A stretch of 52,001 nucleotides of DNA. Source: CAXRBC01 sp041158045. Its GTDB lineage: Bacteria > Actinomycetota > Acidimicrobiia > Acidimicrobiales > Ilumatobacteraceae. This document shows positions 31,639 through 40,689 of this stretch, in pieces. The stretch spans positions 1 through 52,001 of the forward strand of contig JBEBCD010000039.1 in the NCBI GenBank assembly GCA_041158045.1. Direction: 5' to 3'. Below the pieces are notes generated by a model. That model saw only the letters and a program-made list of their open reading frames with translations, was not told the DNA's origin and did no database searches. Both the position numbers and the translations under genes were made by a program. How positions within the stretch are numbered: position 1 is the stretch's first letter; every line of letters begins with the position of its first letter.

Positions 31639-32862
31639 GTGAGCGGGCGCGATCCCTTCGCGCGCTGGCTCGGCGACGGGTACGCGCCGGAGGTCCGGCG
31701 CCACGTCGGCTTCCTCACCGTGGTGCGGCTCGCGACCAACACGTGCTACCGCTTCACCCCGCCCTTCGTCGCGATCATCGCGCGCGGCTTCGACATCTCG
31801 CTCACGACGATCGGCCTCGTGCTCACCGTGTCCGAGATGTCGGGCTTCCTCGGGCCGGTGGTCGGCCGCCTCGCCGACCGGCTCCCCCGGCGCCGGGCGA
31901 TGACCGTCGGCCTCGCGGGCTGCGGTGCGGGCTCGTGGATCGCCGCCGCATCGCCCAGCCCCGTCGCGCTGTGCGCCGGCATCACGCTCATCAGCATCGC
32001 CAAGATGCTCTTCGACCTCGGGATGGCGGGGTGGATGATCGACCACGTCCCCTACGAGCAGCGGGGCCGCGTGGTGGGCATCACGGAGACGTCGTGGGCG
32101 ATCGCGCTGCTCGTCGGCGTCTCGTCGCTCGGGCTCGTCGTCGCCGCGGGCTCCTGGCGCGGCGGGTACGCCCTCGCGGGCGTCGCGGTCGTGATCGGCG
32201 CGGTCGCCGTGCGGGCGCGCATGTCGCACGAGCCGCGGCCCCCGCGACGCGAGGACGCGGGGCGCGGCTGGCCGCACGGGCACGCGTGGGCGGTGCCCGT
32301 CACCATGTTCGGACTCATGTGCGCGAGCCAGTGCGGCTTCCTCACCTTCGGTGCGTGGCTCGAGGATCGGCACGGCATCGGGGCGGCGGGGATCGCGGCC
32401 GTCGGATTCGGCCTCGGGATCGTCGAGCTGGGCGCGTCCACGTGGAGCGCGCGGCGCACCGACGCGTGGGGCAAGGAGACGAGCGTCGCGCTCGGCGCCG
32501 TGCTGATGGTGCCCGCGGGGCTCGTGCTCGCGGTCACGCACGACTCGCTGCTCGTCGGCCTCGTCGCGCTCGGCGCGTTCTTCCTCGGATTCGAGTTCGC
32601 CGTCGTGAGCCTGCTGCCCGTCGCCGCGCAGCTCGTGCCCGGGCGCGAGGGCAGCGGCCTCGGGATCGTGATGGCCGGCGCCACCCTCGGGCGCGGCGTG
32701 ATGAGCATCGGCGCGACGTGGCTCTACGACGCGTACGGCGGCCTGACGTGGCCGGCCGTCGCCGGGGCCGCGTGGGCCGCCCTCGCGACCGCGGCGATCC
32801 TCGGATTCCACCGACGCGGCGGCGCGAGCCGCCTGCTCGGCGCGGGGGCTCAGCCCCGGTAG
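31639..32862 (+). CDS. MFS transporter
   Basis: 407 residues from GTG 31639, 19 bases after the phosphatase stop with GGGGA as a possible ribosome binding site. Twelve membrane helices; the loop-2 signature GRLADRLPRRRAMTVGL and the loop-8 counterpart SARRTDAWGKETSVALG identify the major facilitator fold. Helix 1 is preceded by WLGDGYAPEVRRHVGFL. Substrate cannot be inferred. Its last 13 bases overlap the convergent nadE. Confidence 0.87.
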   Translation: MSGRDPFARWLGDGYAPEVRRHVGFLTVVRLATNTCYRFTPPFVAIIARGFDISLTTIGLVLTVSEMSGFLGPVVGRLADRLPRRRAMTVGLAGCGAGSWIAAASPSPVALCAGITLISIAKMLFDLGMAGWMIDHVPYEQRGRVVGITETSWAIALLVGVSSLGLVVAAGSWRGGYALAGVAVVIGAVAVRARMSHEPRPPRREDAGRGWPHGHAWAVPVTMFGLMCASQCGFLTFGAWLEDRHGIGAAGIAAVGFGLGIVELGASTWSARRTDAWGKETSVALGAVLMVPAGLVLAVTHDSLLVGLVALGAFFLGFEFAVVSLLPVAAQLVPGREGSGLGIVMAGATLGRGVMSIGATWLYDAYGGLTWPAVAGAAWAALATAAILGFHRRGGASRLLGAGAQPR

Positions 32863-34508
32863 CGGTTGGTGATCGGCAGTCGCCGGTCCTTGCCGAAGGC
32901 CTTGTGGGTGACGCGCACGCCCGGCGCACCCTGGCGGCGCTTGTACTCGTTGGCGTCGACGAGACGCGCGATGCGGGCGACGAGCGCGGCGTCGTGGCCC
33001 TCGGCGACGATCTCGCGCACCGTGCGGTCGTCCTCCACGTAGCGCGCGAGGATCGGGTCGAGCACCTCGTAGGGCGGGAGCGACTGGTCGTCGCGCTGGT
33101 CGGGACGCAGCTCGGCGGACGGCGGCTTGTCGAGGATCGCGCGCGGGATCACGTCGCGGCCGGCCGTCGCGTTGAGGTGGCGGCAGAGGTCGTACACCGT
33201 CGTCTTGAACAGGTCCTTGATCACCGCGTAGCCGCCGACGGAGTCGCCGTAGAGGGTGAAGTAGCCGACGGCGGTCTCGCTCTTGTTGCCCGTCGTGAGC
33301 ACCATCCAGCCGCGCGCGTTGGACAGGGCCATGAGGATCGCGCCGCGCACGCGACTCTGCAGGTTCTCCGGTGTGAGGTCGGGTGCGCCCGCGGCCGGGG
33401 TCGGCAGCGAGGGTCCGAGCATGTCGAGGTACGCGGCGAAGGCGGGCTCGATGGGGATCGTCCGCAGGTCGATGCCGAGGCGCGCGGCGAGGTCGGCCGC
33501 GTCGGTGCGCGAGCCCTCGCTCGAGTACCGCGACGGCATCGACACCGCGTGCACGCGGTCCGCGCCGAGCGCCTCGACCGCGATCGCCGCGACGAGCGCC
33601 GAGTCGACGCCGCCCGACAGCCCGAGCACGACGTCGGTGAAGCCGTTCTTGCGCACGTAGTCGCGCGTGCCGACGACGAGCGCGCGCCGCACCTGCTCGA
33701 GCTCCCCGAGGTCGCCGGCACGGGGACCGGCGACGCCGAGGCCCCCGGGCGCGGCGGGGTCGAAGTCGAGGTCGACGATGAGCACGTCCTCGTCGAACTG
33801 CGGCGAGCTCGCGCGCACCGCGCCGGTCGCGTCGACGACGAAGGACCCGCCGTCGAAGACGAGCTCGTCCTGTCCCCCCACCTGGTTGACGTACGCGATG
33901 GCGCAGCCCGCCTCGCGCGCGCGCTCGGCGACGAGGGCGCGGCGCGCCTCGCCCTTGCCGCGGTGGTACGGGGAGCCGTTGACGTTGACGTTGAGGCGCG
34001 CCCCGAGGCGGGCCTGCGCCACCACGGGGCCGCCCGGGATCCATACGTCCTCGCACACGGACACCGCCACGGGCACGCCGCGGACGTCGACGAGGACGTG
34101 GGCGGTGCCGGGGTCGAACGTGCGGCGCTCGTCGAACACGTCGTAGTTGGGCAGCTCGTGCTTGCGGTAGACGGCCTCCACGCGACCCCCGCGACAGACC
34201 GCGGCGGCGTTGTAGCGGCGTGGGGTCCCGCCCGGGGCCGCCGGCTCGGCGTCGACGAATCCGACGACCGCGACGGTGTCGCCCGTGCGGGCCGCGACGC
34301 GGTCGAGGGCGGCGCGCCCCTCCGCCACGAACCCCTCGCGCAGCACGAGGTCCTCGGGCGGGTAGCCCGTGATGGCGAGCTCGGGGAACGCGACGAGGTC
34401 GCAGCCGGCGCGCTCCGCGCCGCCGTACGCCGCGATGAGGCGGTCGGCGTTGCCCTCGACGTCGCCGACCACCTGGTTGAGCTGTGCGAGCGCGACGCGC
34501 AGCCTCAT
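32850..34508 (-). CDS. nadE: Glutamine-dependent NAD+ synthetase
   Basis: 552 residues from ATG 34508. An N-terminal nitrilase-like glutaminase domain with the catalytic triad Glu43 (FPELAITGYP), Lys116 (YRKHELPNYD) and Cys152 (VCEDVW) is fused to the NAD synthetase domain with P-loop LSGGVDSALV (Ser298-Ser303), LTTGNKSE and the C-terminal KRRQGAPG segment. It amidates deamido-NAD. TAGCCT ends 6 bases upstream. It is divergent from glnII, the gene for an enzyme making its substrate glutamine. Confidence 0.96.
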   Translation of the reverse strand: MRLRVALAQLNQVVGDVEGNADRLIAAYGGAERAGCDLVAFPELAITGYPPEDLVLREGFVAEGRAALDRVAARTGDTVAVVGFVDAEPAAPGGTPRRYNAAAVCRGGRVEAVYRKHELPNYDVFDERRTFDPGTAHVLVDVRGVPVAVSVCEDVWIPGGPVVAQARLGARLNVNVNGSPYHRGKGEARRALVAERAREAGCAIAYVNQVGGQDELVFDGGSFVVDATGAVRASSPQFDEDVLIVDLDFDPAAPGGLGVAGPRAGDLGELEQVRRALVVGTRDYVRKNGFTDVVLGLSGGVDSALVAAIAVEALGADRVHAVSMPSRYSSEGSRTDAADLAARLGIDLRTIPIEPAFAAYLDMLGPSLPTPAAGAPDLTPENLQSRVRGAILMALSNARGWMVLTTGNKSETAVGYFTLYGDSVGGYAVIKDLFKTTVYDLCRHLNATAGRDVIPRAILDKPPSAELRPDQRDDQSLPPYEVLDPILARYVEDDRTVREIVAEGHDAALVARIARLVDANEYKRRQGAPGVRVTHKAFGKDRRLPITNRYRG

Positions 34509-34514
34509 CGCGTC

Positions 34515-34626
34515 AGGCTACCGACGCACAAATCTTCACACGCCGTTAACGGATCCGGTCGGGACGCGCGCGCGCCGTGCGCGAGAATCGCACGTCCCAT
34601 CCATCCACGCGAAAGGCACACCGACC
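34515..34626. promoter_or_regulatory. nadE/glnII divergent regulatory region
   Basis: Contains the nadE -10 TAGCCT (minus, 34520-34515), the 10-base palindrome CCGTTAACGG (34543-34552), a nearby TTCACA (34535-34540), and a ribosome binding site GAAAGG (34611-34616) before glnII. The GTTAAC and GTGAA half-sites resemble GlnR boxes only loosely, but glnR lies in the same cluster. Confidence 0.35.
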
Positions 34627-35652
34627 ATGGCCTACCAGGCCGAGTACATCTGGATCGACGGCGCGAAGCCGACGCCGATGCTGCGCTCCAAGACCAAGAT
34701 CCTCGACAACGACGTGAAGAAGCCCCCGGTGTGGGGCTTCGACGGATCGTCCACCGAGCAGGCCACCGGCGAGTCGTCGGACTGCATGCTGAAGCCGGTG
34801 TTCTGGTGCAAGGACCCGGTGCGCGGCGGCAAGAACGTCATCGTGATGTGCGAGGTGTACCTCGCGCAGACCGGCGAGCCGCACCCCACCAACACGCGCG
34901 CGGCGTGCGCCGCGGCCGCCAAGCGGTACGCGGACCACGGGATGATCTACGGCATCGAGCAGGAGTACACCTTCATGCGCCTCAACGGCCGCCCCTACGG
35001 CTTCCCCGAGCTGTCGGGCGAGCCCGGGCCGCAGGGTCCCTACTACTGCGGCGTCGGCGCGGGCCGCGTGATGGGTCGGCAGATCGTCGAGGCGCACACC
35101 GAGGCGTGCCTCGAGGCCGGGCTCGCGATCTCCGGCACCAACGCCGAGGTCATGCCCGGGCAGTGGGAGTTCCAGGTCGGGCCGCTCCCCGCGCTCGAGG
35201 TGAGCGACCAGCTCCACGTCGCGCGCTGGCTGCTGCACCGCATCGCCGAGGACCACGACGTCGTCGTGTCGTTCGACGCGAAGCCGCAGAAGGGCGACTG
35301 GAACGGCGCGGGCGCGCACACCAACTTCAGCACCAAGGCGATGCGCAAGGACTTCGCGGCGATCGACGCCGCGTGCAAGGCGCTCGGCACCAGGGTGATG
35401 GAGCACGTGCGCAACTACGGCCACGACATCGAGAGCCGCCTGACCGGCAAGCACGAGACGGCGCCGTTCGACAAGTACAGCTTCGGGGTGTCCAACCGCG
35501 GCGCCTCCGTGCGCATCCCCTGGCAGGTCGCCCGCGACCGCAAGGGGTACGCCGAGGACCGGCGCCCCAACGCCAACATGGACCCCTACGTCGTGACGCG
35601 GCTGCTGCTCGAGACGGTCTGCGGCGCGGCGAAGGCGCCCAAGAAGAAGTAG
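34627..35652 (+). CDS. glnII: Glutamine synthetase type II
   Basis: 341 residues from ATG 34627. The GSII pattern is clear: AEYIWIDGAKPTPMLRSKTK at the start, WGFDGSSTEQATGESSDC, YGIEQEYTFM, GTNAEVMPGQWEFQVGP, GAGAHTNFSTKAMR and RGASVRIPWQVARD. This eukaryote-like decameric enzyme is found in some actinobacteria and rhizobia. It makes glutamine from glutamate and ammonia. Unlike most nearby genes it has a leader with a GAAAGG ribosome binding site 10 bases before the start. The C-terminus is Lys-rich (KAPKKK). Confidence 0.95.
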   Translation: MAYQAEYIWIDGAKPTPMLRSKTKILDNDVKKPPVWGFDGSSTEQATGESSDCMLKPVFWCKDPVRGGKNVIVMCEVYLAQTGEPHPTNTRAACAAAAKRYADHGMIYGIEQEYTFMRLNGRPYGFPELSGEPGPQGPYYCGVGAGRVMGRQIVEAHTEACLEAGLAISGTNAEVMPGQWEFQVGPLPALEVSDQLHVARWLLHRIAEDHDVVVSFDAKPQKGDWNGAGAHTNFSTKAMRKDFAAIDAACKALGTRVMEHVRNYGHDIESRLTGKHETAPFDKYSFGVSNRGASVRIPWQVARDRKGYAEDRRPNANMDPYVVTRLLLETVCGAAKAPKKK

Positions 35653-35718
35653 CGGGGACGACGATCGGTCGCCGTCGTGCCCGCGCCGAGCGCGCGGGCA
35701 CGACGGCAGACTGACGGG

Positions 35719-37065
35719 GTGGCGGACATGCGGGGCGACCGACGCGAGTACGTGCTGCACACCATCGAGGAGCGGGGCATCCGCCTCGTGCGCCTCTGGT
35801 TCACCGACGTGCTCGGGAACCTCAAGAGCTTCGCGATCAGCCCCGCGGAGATGGAGAACGCGCTCCAGGACGGCATGACGTTCGACGGCTCGTCGATCGA
35901 CGGCTTCAGCCGCGTGCAGGAGAGCGACGTGCTCGCGCTGCCCGACGCCGACACCTTCGAGGTGCTGCCGTGGGTCGACCCCAAGGGCGCGGAGGCCCGC
36001 GTCTTCTGCGACATCGCCAACCTCGACGGCACGCCCTTCGAGGGCGACCCGCGGCGCGTGCTGCGGCGCAACCTCGCGGCGGCCAGGGAGATGGGCTACG
36101 GCTGCTTCGTCGCGCCGGACGTCGAGTACTTCTACTTCGCCCCGCCGACGCCCGGGTCGCGGCCCGTGCCGCTCGACGAGGGCGGGTTCTTCGACCTCAC
36201 GAGCACCGACATCGCGAGTTCGTTGCGCAAGGAGACGATCCGCACGCTCGAGTCGATGGGCATCCCCGTCGAGTACAGCTTCCACGAGGACGCGCCGAGC
36301 CAGCACGAGATCGACCTGCGCCACACCGACGCGCTCACCATGGCGGACGGGGTCATGACCTTCCGCATGGTGGTCAAGGAGATCGCCGCGCTCCACGGCG
36401 TGCACGCGACCTTCATGCCCAAGCCGCTCGAGGGCGTGCAGGGCTCGGGGATGCACCTGCACCTCAGCCTCTTCCGCGGGGAGGACAACGCCTTCCACGA
36501 CCCGTCCGACCCGTACCAGCTGTCGACGACGGCCAAGTCGTTCATGGCCGGCCTCCTGCGCCACGCCGCGGAGATCACCGCCGTGACCAACCAGACGGTC
36601 AACAGCTACAAGCGGCTCGTCCCGGGCTTCGAGGCACCGGTGCACGTGTCGTGGGCGCGCAACAACCGCAGCGGCCTCATCCGCGTGCCGGTGCCGAAGC
36701 GGGACAACCCGCTCGCGACCCGCATCGAATACCGGTCGCCCGACCCGGCGTGCAACCCGTACCTCGCGTTCGCCGTCATCCTCGCCGCGGGGCTGCGCGG
36801 GGTGGCCGAGGGCTACGAGCTGCCCGCGGAGGCCGACGCCAATCTCTTCGAGATGCCCGACGAGACGCTCGCCAAGCTCGGCATCGACCAGCTGCCGCCG
36901 TCGCTGTCGGACGCGCTGCGCGCGATGGAGCGCTCGGAGCTCGTCGCCGAGGCGCTCGGCGAGCACATCTTCGAGTGGTTCCTGCGCAACAAGCGCGCGG
37001 AGTGGCGCGGCTACAAGACCCACGTCAGTCAGTACGAGATCGACCACACGCTGCGATCGCTGTGA
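35719..37065 (+). CDS. glnA: Glutamine synthetase type I (alpha type)
   Basis: 448 residues from GTG 35719. GSI motifs: MTFDGSSIDGFSRVQESD, FVAPDVEYFYF, FMPKPLEGVQGSGMHLHLSL, NSYKRLVPGFEAPVHVSWA and RIEYRSPDPACNPYLAF. At the position of the adenylylated Tyr of GSI-beta enzymes the sequence is ANLFEMPDE, with Phe, so GlnE control is not expected. A CAGACT hexamer ends 6 bases upstream. An in-frame ATG three codons later is the alternative start. Its stop overlaps the glnR-like start. Confidence 0.93.
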   Translation: MADMRGDRREYVLHTIEERGIRLVRLWFTDVLGNLKSFAISPAEMENALQDGMTFDGSSIDGFSRVQESDVLALPDADTFEVLPWVDPKGAEARVFCDIANLDGTPFEGDPRRVLRRNLAAAREMGYGCFVAPDVEYFYFAPPTPGSRPVPLDEGGFFDLTSTDIASSLRKETIRTLESMGIPVEYSFHEDAPSQHEIDLRHTDALTMADGVMTFRMVVKEIAALHGVHATFMPKPLEGVQGSGMHLHLSLFRGEDNAFHDPSDPYQLSTTAKSFMAGLLRHAAEITAVTNQTVNSYKRLVPGFEAPVHVSWARNNRSGLIRVPVPKRDNPLATRIEYRSPDPACNPYLAFAVILAAGLRGVAEGYELPAEADANLFEMPDETLAKLGIDQLPPSLSDALRAMERSELVAEALGEHIFEWFLRNKRAEWRGYKTHVSQYEIDHTLRSL

Positions 37066-37772
37066 CGCCCCGCGCCGACGACCCCCGTCCCGACCGCCCG
37101 ATCGCCGTCCACCCCGACCCCGCGCCGATCGACCTCGCGCGCACGCTCGACCTGTCGGGCCACGCCTGGAAGGCGGTGCGCTCGCCCGAGGCACTCGAGC
37201 GGCTCGCCCCGGAGGGGGGCTGGGGTGCGGCGGTCGTCGACTGCACCGAGGACCCGGAGGGCGCGTGGGCGATGTGCCGCGCGCTGCGCGAGCTCGAGCC
37301 CGCCGTGGACCGCGTGCTCGTGCTCGTCACCGGCGCGCAGGTGGACGACCTCGCGACGCGCGACCACCTGTACCGCGACTTCTGCCTCGCGCCCGCGCAC
37401 CCGCGCGAGCTCGACGCGCGCCTGCGGCACCTCGTCGCCGAGGCGGGCGACGCCGACCCGTCCTCGATCATCCACCACGCGGGACTCGAGCTCAACCTCG
37501 AGACGTACCAGGCGGCCTGCGACGGGCGGCCGCTCGACCTCACCTACATGGAGTACGAGCTCCTCGCGTACCTCGCGCAGCACGCGGGCAAGGTCGTGAG
37601 CCGCGAGACGCTCCTGTCGCGCGTGTGGGGCTACGAGTACTTCGGCGGGGCGCGGACCGTGGACGTGCACGTGCGCCGACTGCGCGCCAAGCTCGGCGAG
37701 GAGCACGCGCACCTCATCCAGACGGTGCGCAGCGTCGGCTACCGCCTCGTCCAGGTCCGCCACTCGCGCTGA
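37062..37772 (+). CDS. glnR: GlnR-like OmpR-family regulator with degenerate receiver
   Basis: 236 residues from GTG 37062, in a GTGA overlap with the glnA stop. The C-terminal winged helix (LDLTYMEYELLAYLAQHAG, VVSRETLLSRVWGYEY, ARTVDVHVRRLRAKLG, IQTVRSVGYRL) is close to GlnR, the actinobacterial nitrogen regulator. The receiver half keeps one Asp (VVDCTEDP) but lacks the paired N-terminal acidic residues and the switch Lys, so it is probably not phosphorylated, as described for GlnR. Its link to two glutamine synthetases supports the call. Autoregulation of the cluster is plausible. Confidence 0.85.
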   Translation: MTPRADDPRPDRPIAVHPDPAPIDLARTLDLSGHAWKAVRSPEALERLAPEGGWGAAVVDCTEDPEGAWAMCRALRELEPAVDRVLVLVTGAQVDDLATRDHLYRDFCLAPAHPRELDARLRHLVAEAGDADPSSIIHHAGLELNLETYQAACDGRPLDLTYMEYELLAYLAQHAGKVVSRETLLSRVWGYEYFGGARTVDVHVRRLRAKLGEEHAHLIQTVRSVGYRLVQVRHSR

Positions 37773-37781
37773 CGCGCCGCG

Positions 37782-38387
37782 TCAGCGGGCACCGACGAGC
37801 GTCACCACCCCCACGAGGGCGAACACCACGGCACCCGCGCGGGCGAGCCGCGCGAGCGGGACGCGCCGCCGGAGACGGTCGCCGACGAGGGCCGCGAGCC
37901 CCGCCACCGACACCACCGCGAGCGCCGCGCCGCACCAGGTCGCCCACGCACCCGCGCCGCGCGCGACGAGTCCCGCGGTCGCGAGCTGCGTGATGTCGGC
38001 GAACTCGGCGACCGCGATCACGCCGGCCGCGCGCACGGCCACGCCGGCCGCGCCGATGCGGGGGGCGGCGTCGCCCGCCGCGCCGCCGGGCGCGGCGTCG
38101 GACGCGGCGTGGCCGGCACCCTCGGCGTGGCCGCCGCGCCACGCGAGCGCCGCGCCGACGAGGAACATCGCGCCGACCACGAGCCGCACGGGCCGCTCCG
38201 GCAGCGACGCGACGAGCGAGCCCGCGAGGACGGCGAGCAGCATGTGCGCGCAGTAGGAGACGGAGACGCCGAGCCACACGGCGAGCGGACGGCGCCAGCG
38301 CACGGCGAGGGCGAGGGTCGCGAGCATCGTCTTGTCCGGCAGCTCGGCCACGAAGATCGCGAGGAACGCCACGACGAAGTCGCCCAT
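37782..38387 (-). CDS. TMEM165/GDT1-family (UPF0016) cation transporter
   Basis: 201 residues from ATG 38387. Six membrane helices arranged as two inverted repeats, each with the family's acidic motif: AELPDKTMLATL in the first half and AEFADITQLAT in the second. Members export Mn2+ or Ca2+ in exchange for protons. The central loop is long and Gly/Ala/His-rich (GGHAEGAGHAASD), which might bind metal. Divergent from copA with a 19-base gap, suggesting a shared metal-response promoter. Confidence 0.88.
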   Translation of the reverse strand: MGDFVVAFLAIFVAELPDKTMLATLALAVRWRRPLAVWLGVSVSYCAHMLLAVLAGSLVASLPERPVRLVVGAMFLVGAALAWRGGHAEGAGHAASDAAPGGAAGDAAPRIGAAGVAVRAAGVIAVAEFADITQLATAGLVARGAGAWATWCGAALAVVSVAGLAALVGDRLRRRVPLARLARAGAVVFALVGVVTLVGAR

Positions 38388-38395
38388 CGGCGGCG

Positions 38396-38401
38396 AGACT
38401 A
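38396..38401 (-). promoter_or_regulatory. -10 element within the 19-base TMEM165/copA divergent gap
   Basis: TAGTCT on the minus strand ends 8 bases before ATG 38387. The same bases read as GAGACT/AGACTA on the plus strand, 6 bases before ATG 38407, so the two promoters may overlap completely. Confidence 0.4.
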
Positions 38402-38406
38402 GGGCC

Positions 38407-40689
38407 ATGGCCGAGACCGGGGTCCGCGAGACGGGCTCGTCGATCGCGCAGGCCGACCTCGCGCTCACCGGCATGACGTGCGCGGCGTGCGCCGCGCGGA
38501 TCGAGAGGGGCCTCAACTCGCTCGACGGCGTCTCCGCGTCGGTCAACTACGCGACCGAGTCCGCGCGCGTCACCTACGACGCCGGCGCGGTGGCGCCGGC
38601 CGCCCTGCTGGCCGCCGTCGAGGCCGCCGGCTACGGCGCGCGACTCGCCGCCGACACGACGCCAGAGCTGCTCGACGCCGAGGCCGCGGAGCGCGTCGCG
38701 GCGCTGCGGGCACGGCTGTGGGTCGCGATCGGGCTCGGCGCGCCCGTGATGGTGCTGAGCATGGTGCCGGGCGCGCAGTTCTCCGGGTGGCCGCTCGTCG
38801 CGCTCGCGCTCGCCGCACCCGTCGTGACCTGGGCGGCGTGGCCGTTCCACCGCGCCGCGCTCGCGGGGGCGCGGCACGCCTCGACGACGATGGACACGCT
38901 CATCTCGATCGGCGTCGTCGCCGCGACCGGCTGGTCGGTGTGGGCCATCGGCTGGGGCGAGGCGCTCGACGCGGCGCGCCACGGCGCGGGCCACTCGGGC
39001 GGGGCGTCGTCGCACGTCTACCTCGAGGTGGCGGTCGCCGTCACCGCCTTCATCCTCGCGGGCCGGTACTTCGAGGCCCGGGCGCGGCGCCGAGCCGGTG
39101 ACGCGCTGCGCAGCCTGCTCGCGCTCGGGGCGCGCCACGCGACCGTGCTCCGCGACGGCGCGGAGCGCACGATCGACGCCGCGCTCGTGCGCGTCGGGGA
39201 CGTGCTCGTCGTGCGCCCCGGCGAGGTGCTCGCCGCCGACGGCGTCGTGGTCGAGGGCGCGAGCGCGCTCGACGTGTCGATGCTGACCGGCGAGAGCGTG
39301 CCGGCGGAGGTGGCCGAGGGCTCCGCCGTCACCGGCGCGACGGTCAACCTCACGGGTCGCCTGCACGTGCGGGCCACGCGCGTCGGGGCCGACACGACGT
39401 TCGCGCGCATGGCGCGGCTCGTGCGGGACGCACAGACGACCAAGGCGCCCGTGCAGCGCCTCGCCGATCGCGTCAGCAGCGTCTTCGTCCCGACGGTCAT
39501 CGTCGTCGCCGGCGCGACGGCCGCCGCGTGGTGGCTCGCGGGCGGCGACGCCGCCCGCGCCTTCACCGCGGGCGTGGCCGTGCTCATCATCGCGTGCCCC
39601 TGCGCCCTCGGCCTCGCGACGCCGACCGCGCTCATGGTGGGCAGCGGGCGCGCGGCGCAGATGGGGATCGTGATCAAGGGCGTCGACGTGCTCCAGAGCA
39701 CGCGCCGCGTCGACACCGTGATCTTCGACAAGACGGGCACCGTCACCACCGGGTCCATGCAGCTCGTGGGCGTGACGTGCGCTGCCGGCACCGAGCGCGC
39801 CGACGTGCTGCGGCTCGCCGGCGCGCTCGAGCACGCGAGCGAGCACCCGGTCGCGCGCGCGATCGCGACCGCGGCCCGTGCCGAGTGCGGCACGCTGCCG
39901 CCCGTCGCCGACTTCGCCTCCCGGCCGGGGCGCGGCACGTCGGGCACGGTCGAGGGCCGGGGCGTGCTCGTCGGTAGCGAGGCGATGCTCGGGGCGAGCG
40001 CGCTCGTGCCGGGCGACCTGCGGCGTGCGCTCGTCGCGGCGCGCGAGGACGGCCACACCGCCGTGCTCGTCGCGTGGGACGGCGCGGCGCGCGCCGTGTG
40101 CGCGGTGGCCGACCGGCCCAAGGCGCACGCGGCCACCGCGGTCGCCGAGCTGAAGAACCTCGGGCTGCGGCCGATGCTCCTCACCGGCGACAACCGCGCG
40201 ACCGCGCTCGCGATCGCGCGCCAGGTGGGCATCGAGCCCGACGAGCAGCACGTGATCGCGGGAGTGCTGCCGGAGGAGAAGGTCCGCGTGGTCGCGGACC
40301 TGCAGGGCCGGGGCTACGCCGTCGCGATGGTCGGCGACGGGGTCAACGACGCGGCCGCCCTCGCGCAGGCCGACGTCGGGGTCGCGATGGGCACGGGCAC
40401 CGACGTCGCGATGCACGCGAGCGACCTCACGATCGTGAGCGGCGACCTGCGGCTCGTCACCTCCGCGATCCTGCTGTCGCGGCGCACGCTGCGCACGATC
40501 AGCACCAACGTGTTCTGGGCCTTCGCATACAACACGGCGGCGATCCCGCTCGCCGCCGCCGGCCTGCTCAATCCGATGTGGGCGAGCGCGGCGATGGCGG
40601 CGTCCAGCCTCTTCGTGGTCGGCAACAGCCTGCGCCTGCGGCGCAGCCCGCTCACCCCGCACACCGCGTTCGTGCACGCAACTCGCTGA
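38407..40689 (+). CDS. copA: Copper-exporting P1B-type ATPase
   Basis: 760 residues from ATG 38407. One N-terminal heavy-metal domain with GMTCAACAARIE, eight membrane helices, actuator loop MLTGESVPAE, ion-site ACPCALGLATPTALMVG (Cys-Pro-Cys near residue 398), phosphorylation site FDKTGTVTTG (Asp441), SEHPVARAI of the nucleotide domain and AMVGDGVNDAAALAQADVG. This combination is that of Cu+ exporters. The His-rich loop AARHGAGHSGGASSH lies between helices 3 and 4. Its last 38 bases overlap the convergent HTH gene. Confidence 0.95.
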   Translation: MAETGVRETGSSIAQADLALTGMTCAACAARIERGLNSLDGVSASVNYATESARVTYDAGAVAPAALLAAVEAAGYGARLAADTTPELLDAEAAERVAALRARLWVAIGLGAPVMVLSMVPGAQFSGWPLVALALAAPVVTWAAWPFHRAALAGARHASTTMDTLISIGVVAATGWSVWAIGWGEALDAARHGAGHSGGASSHVYLEVAVAVTAFILAGRYFEARARRRAGDALRSLLALGARHATVLRDGAERTIDAALVRVGDVLVVRPGEVLAADGVVVEGASALDVSMLTGESVPAEVAEGSAVTGATVNLTGRLHVRATRVGADTTFARMARLVRDAQTTKAPVQRLADRVSSVFVPTVIVVAGATAAAWWLAGGDAARAFTAGVAVLIIACPCALGLATPTALMVGSGRAAQMGIVIKGVDVLQSTRRVDTVIFDKTGTVTTGSMQLVGVTCAAGTERADVLRLAGALEHASEHPVARAIATAARAECGTLPPVADFASRPGRGTSGTVEGRGVLVGSEAMLGASALVPGDLRRALVAAREDGHTAVLVAWDGAARAVCAVADRPKAHAATAVAELKNLGLRPMLLTGDNRATALAIARQVGIEPDEQHVIAGVLPEEKVRVVADLQGRGYAVAMVGDGVNDAAALAQADVGVAMGTGTDVAMHASDLTIVSGDLRLVTSAILLSRRTLRTISTNVFWAFAYNTAAIPLAAAGLLNPMWASAAMAASSLFVVGNSLRLRRSPLTPHTAFVHATR

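Noticed and set aside
31743..35714. 1323-residue plus-strand frame across MFS, nadE and glnII
   Set aside because: It crosses three well-supported genes on both strands and has arginine-rich shadow composition.
35719..37065. Gamma-glutamylpolyamine synthetase (GlnA3-type) instead of glutamine synthetase
   Set aside because: The DGSSIDGFSRVQESD, GSGMHLHLSL and RIEYRSPDPACNPYLAF motifs are those of true glutamine synthetase, and it is coupled to glnR.
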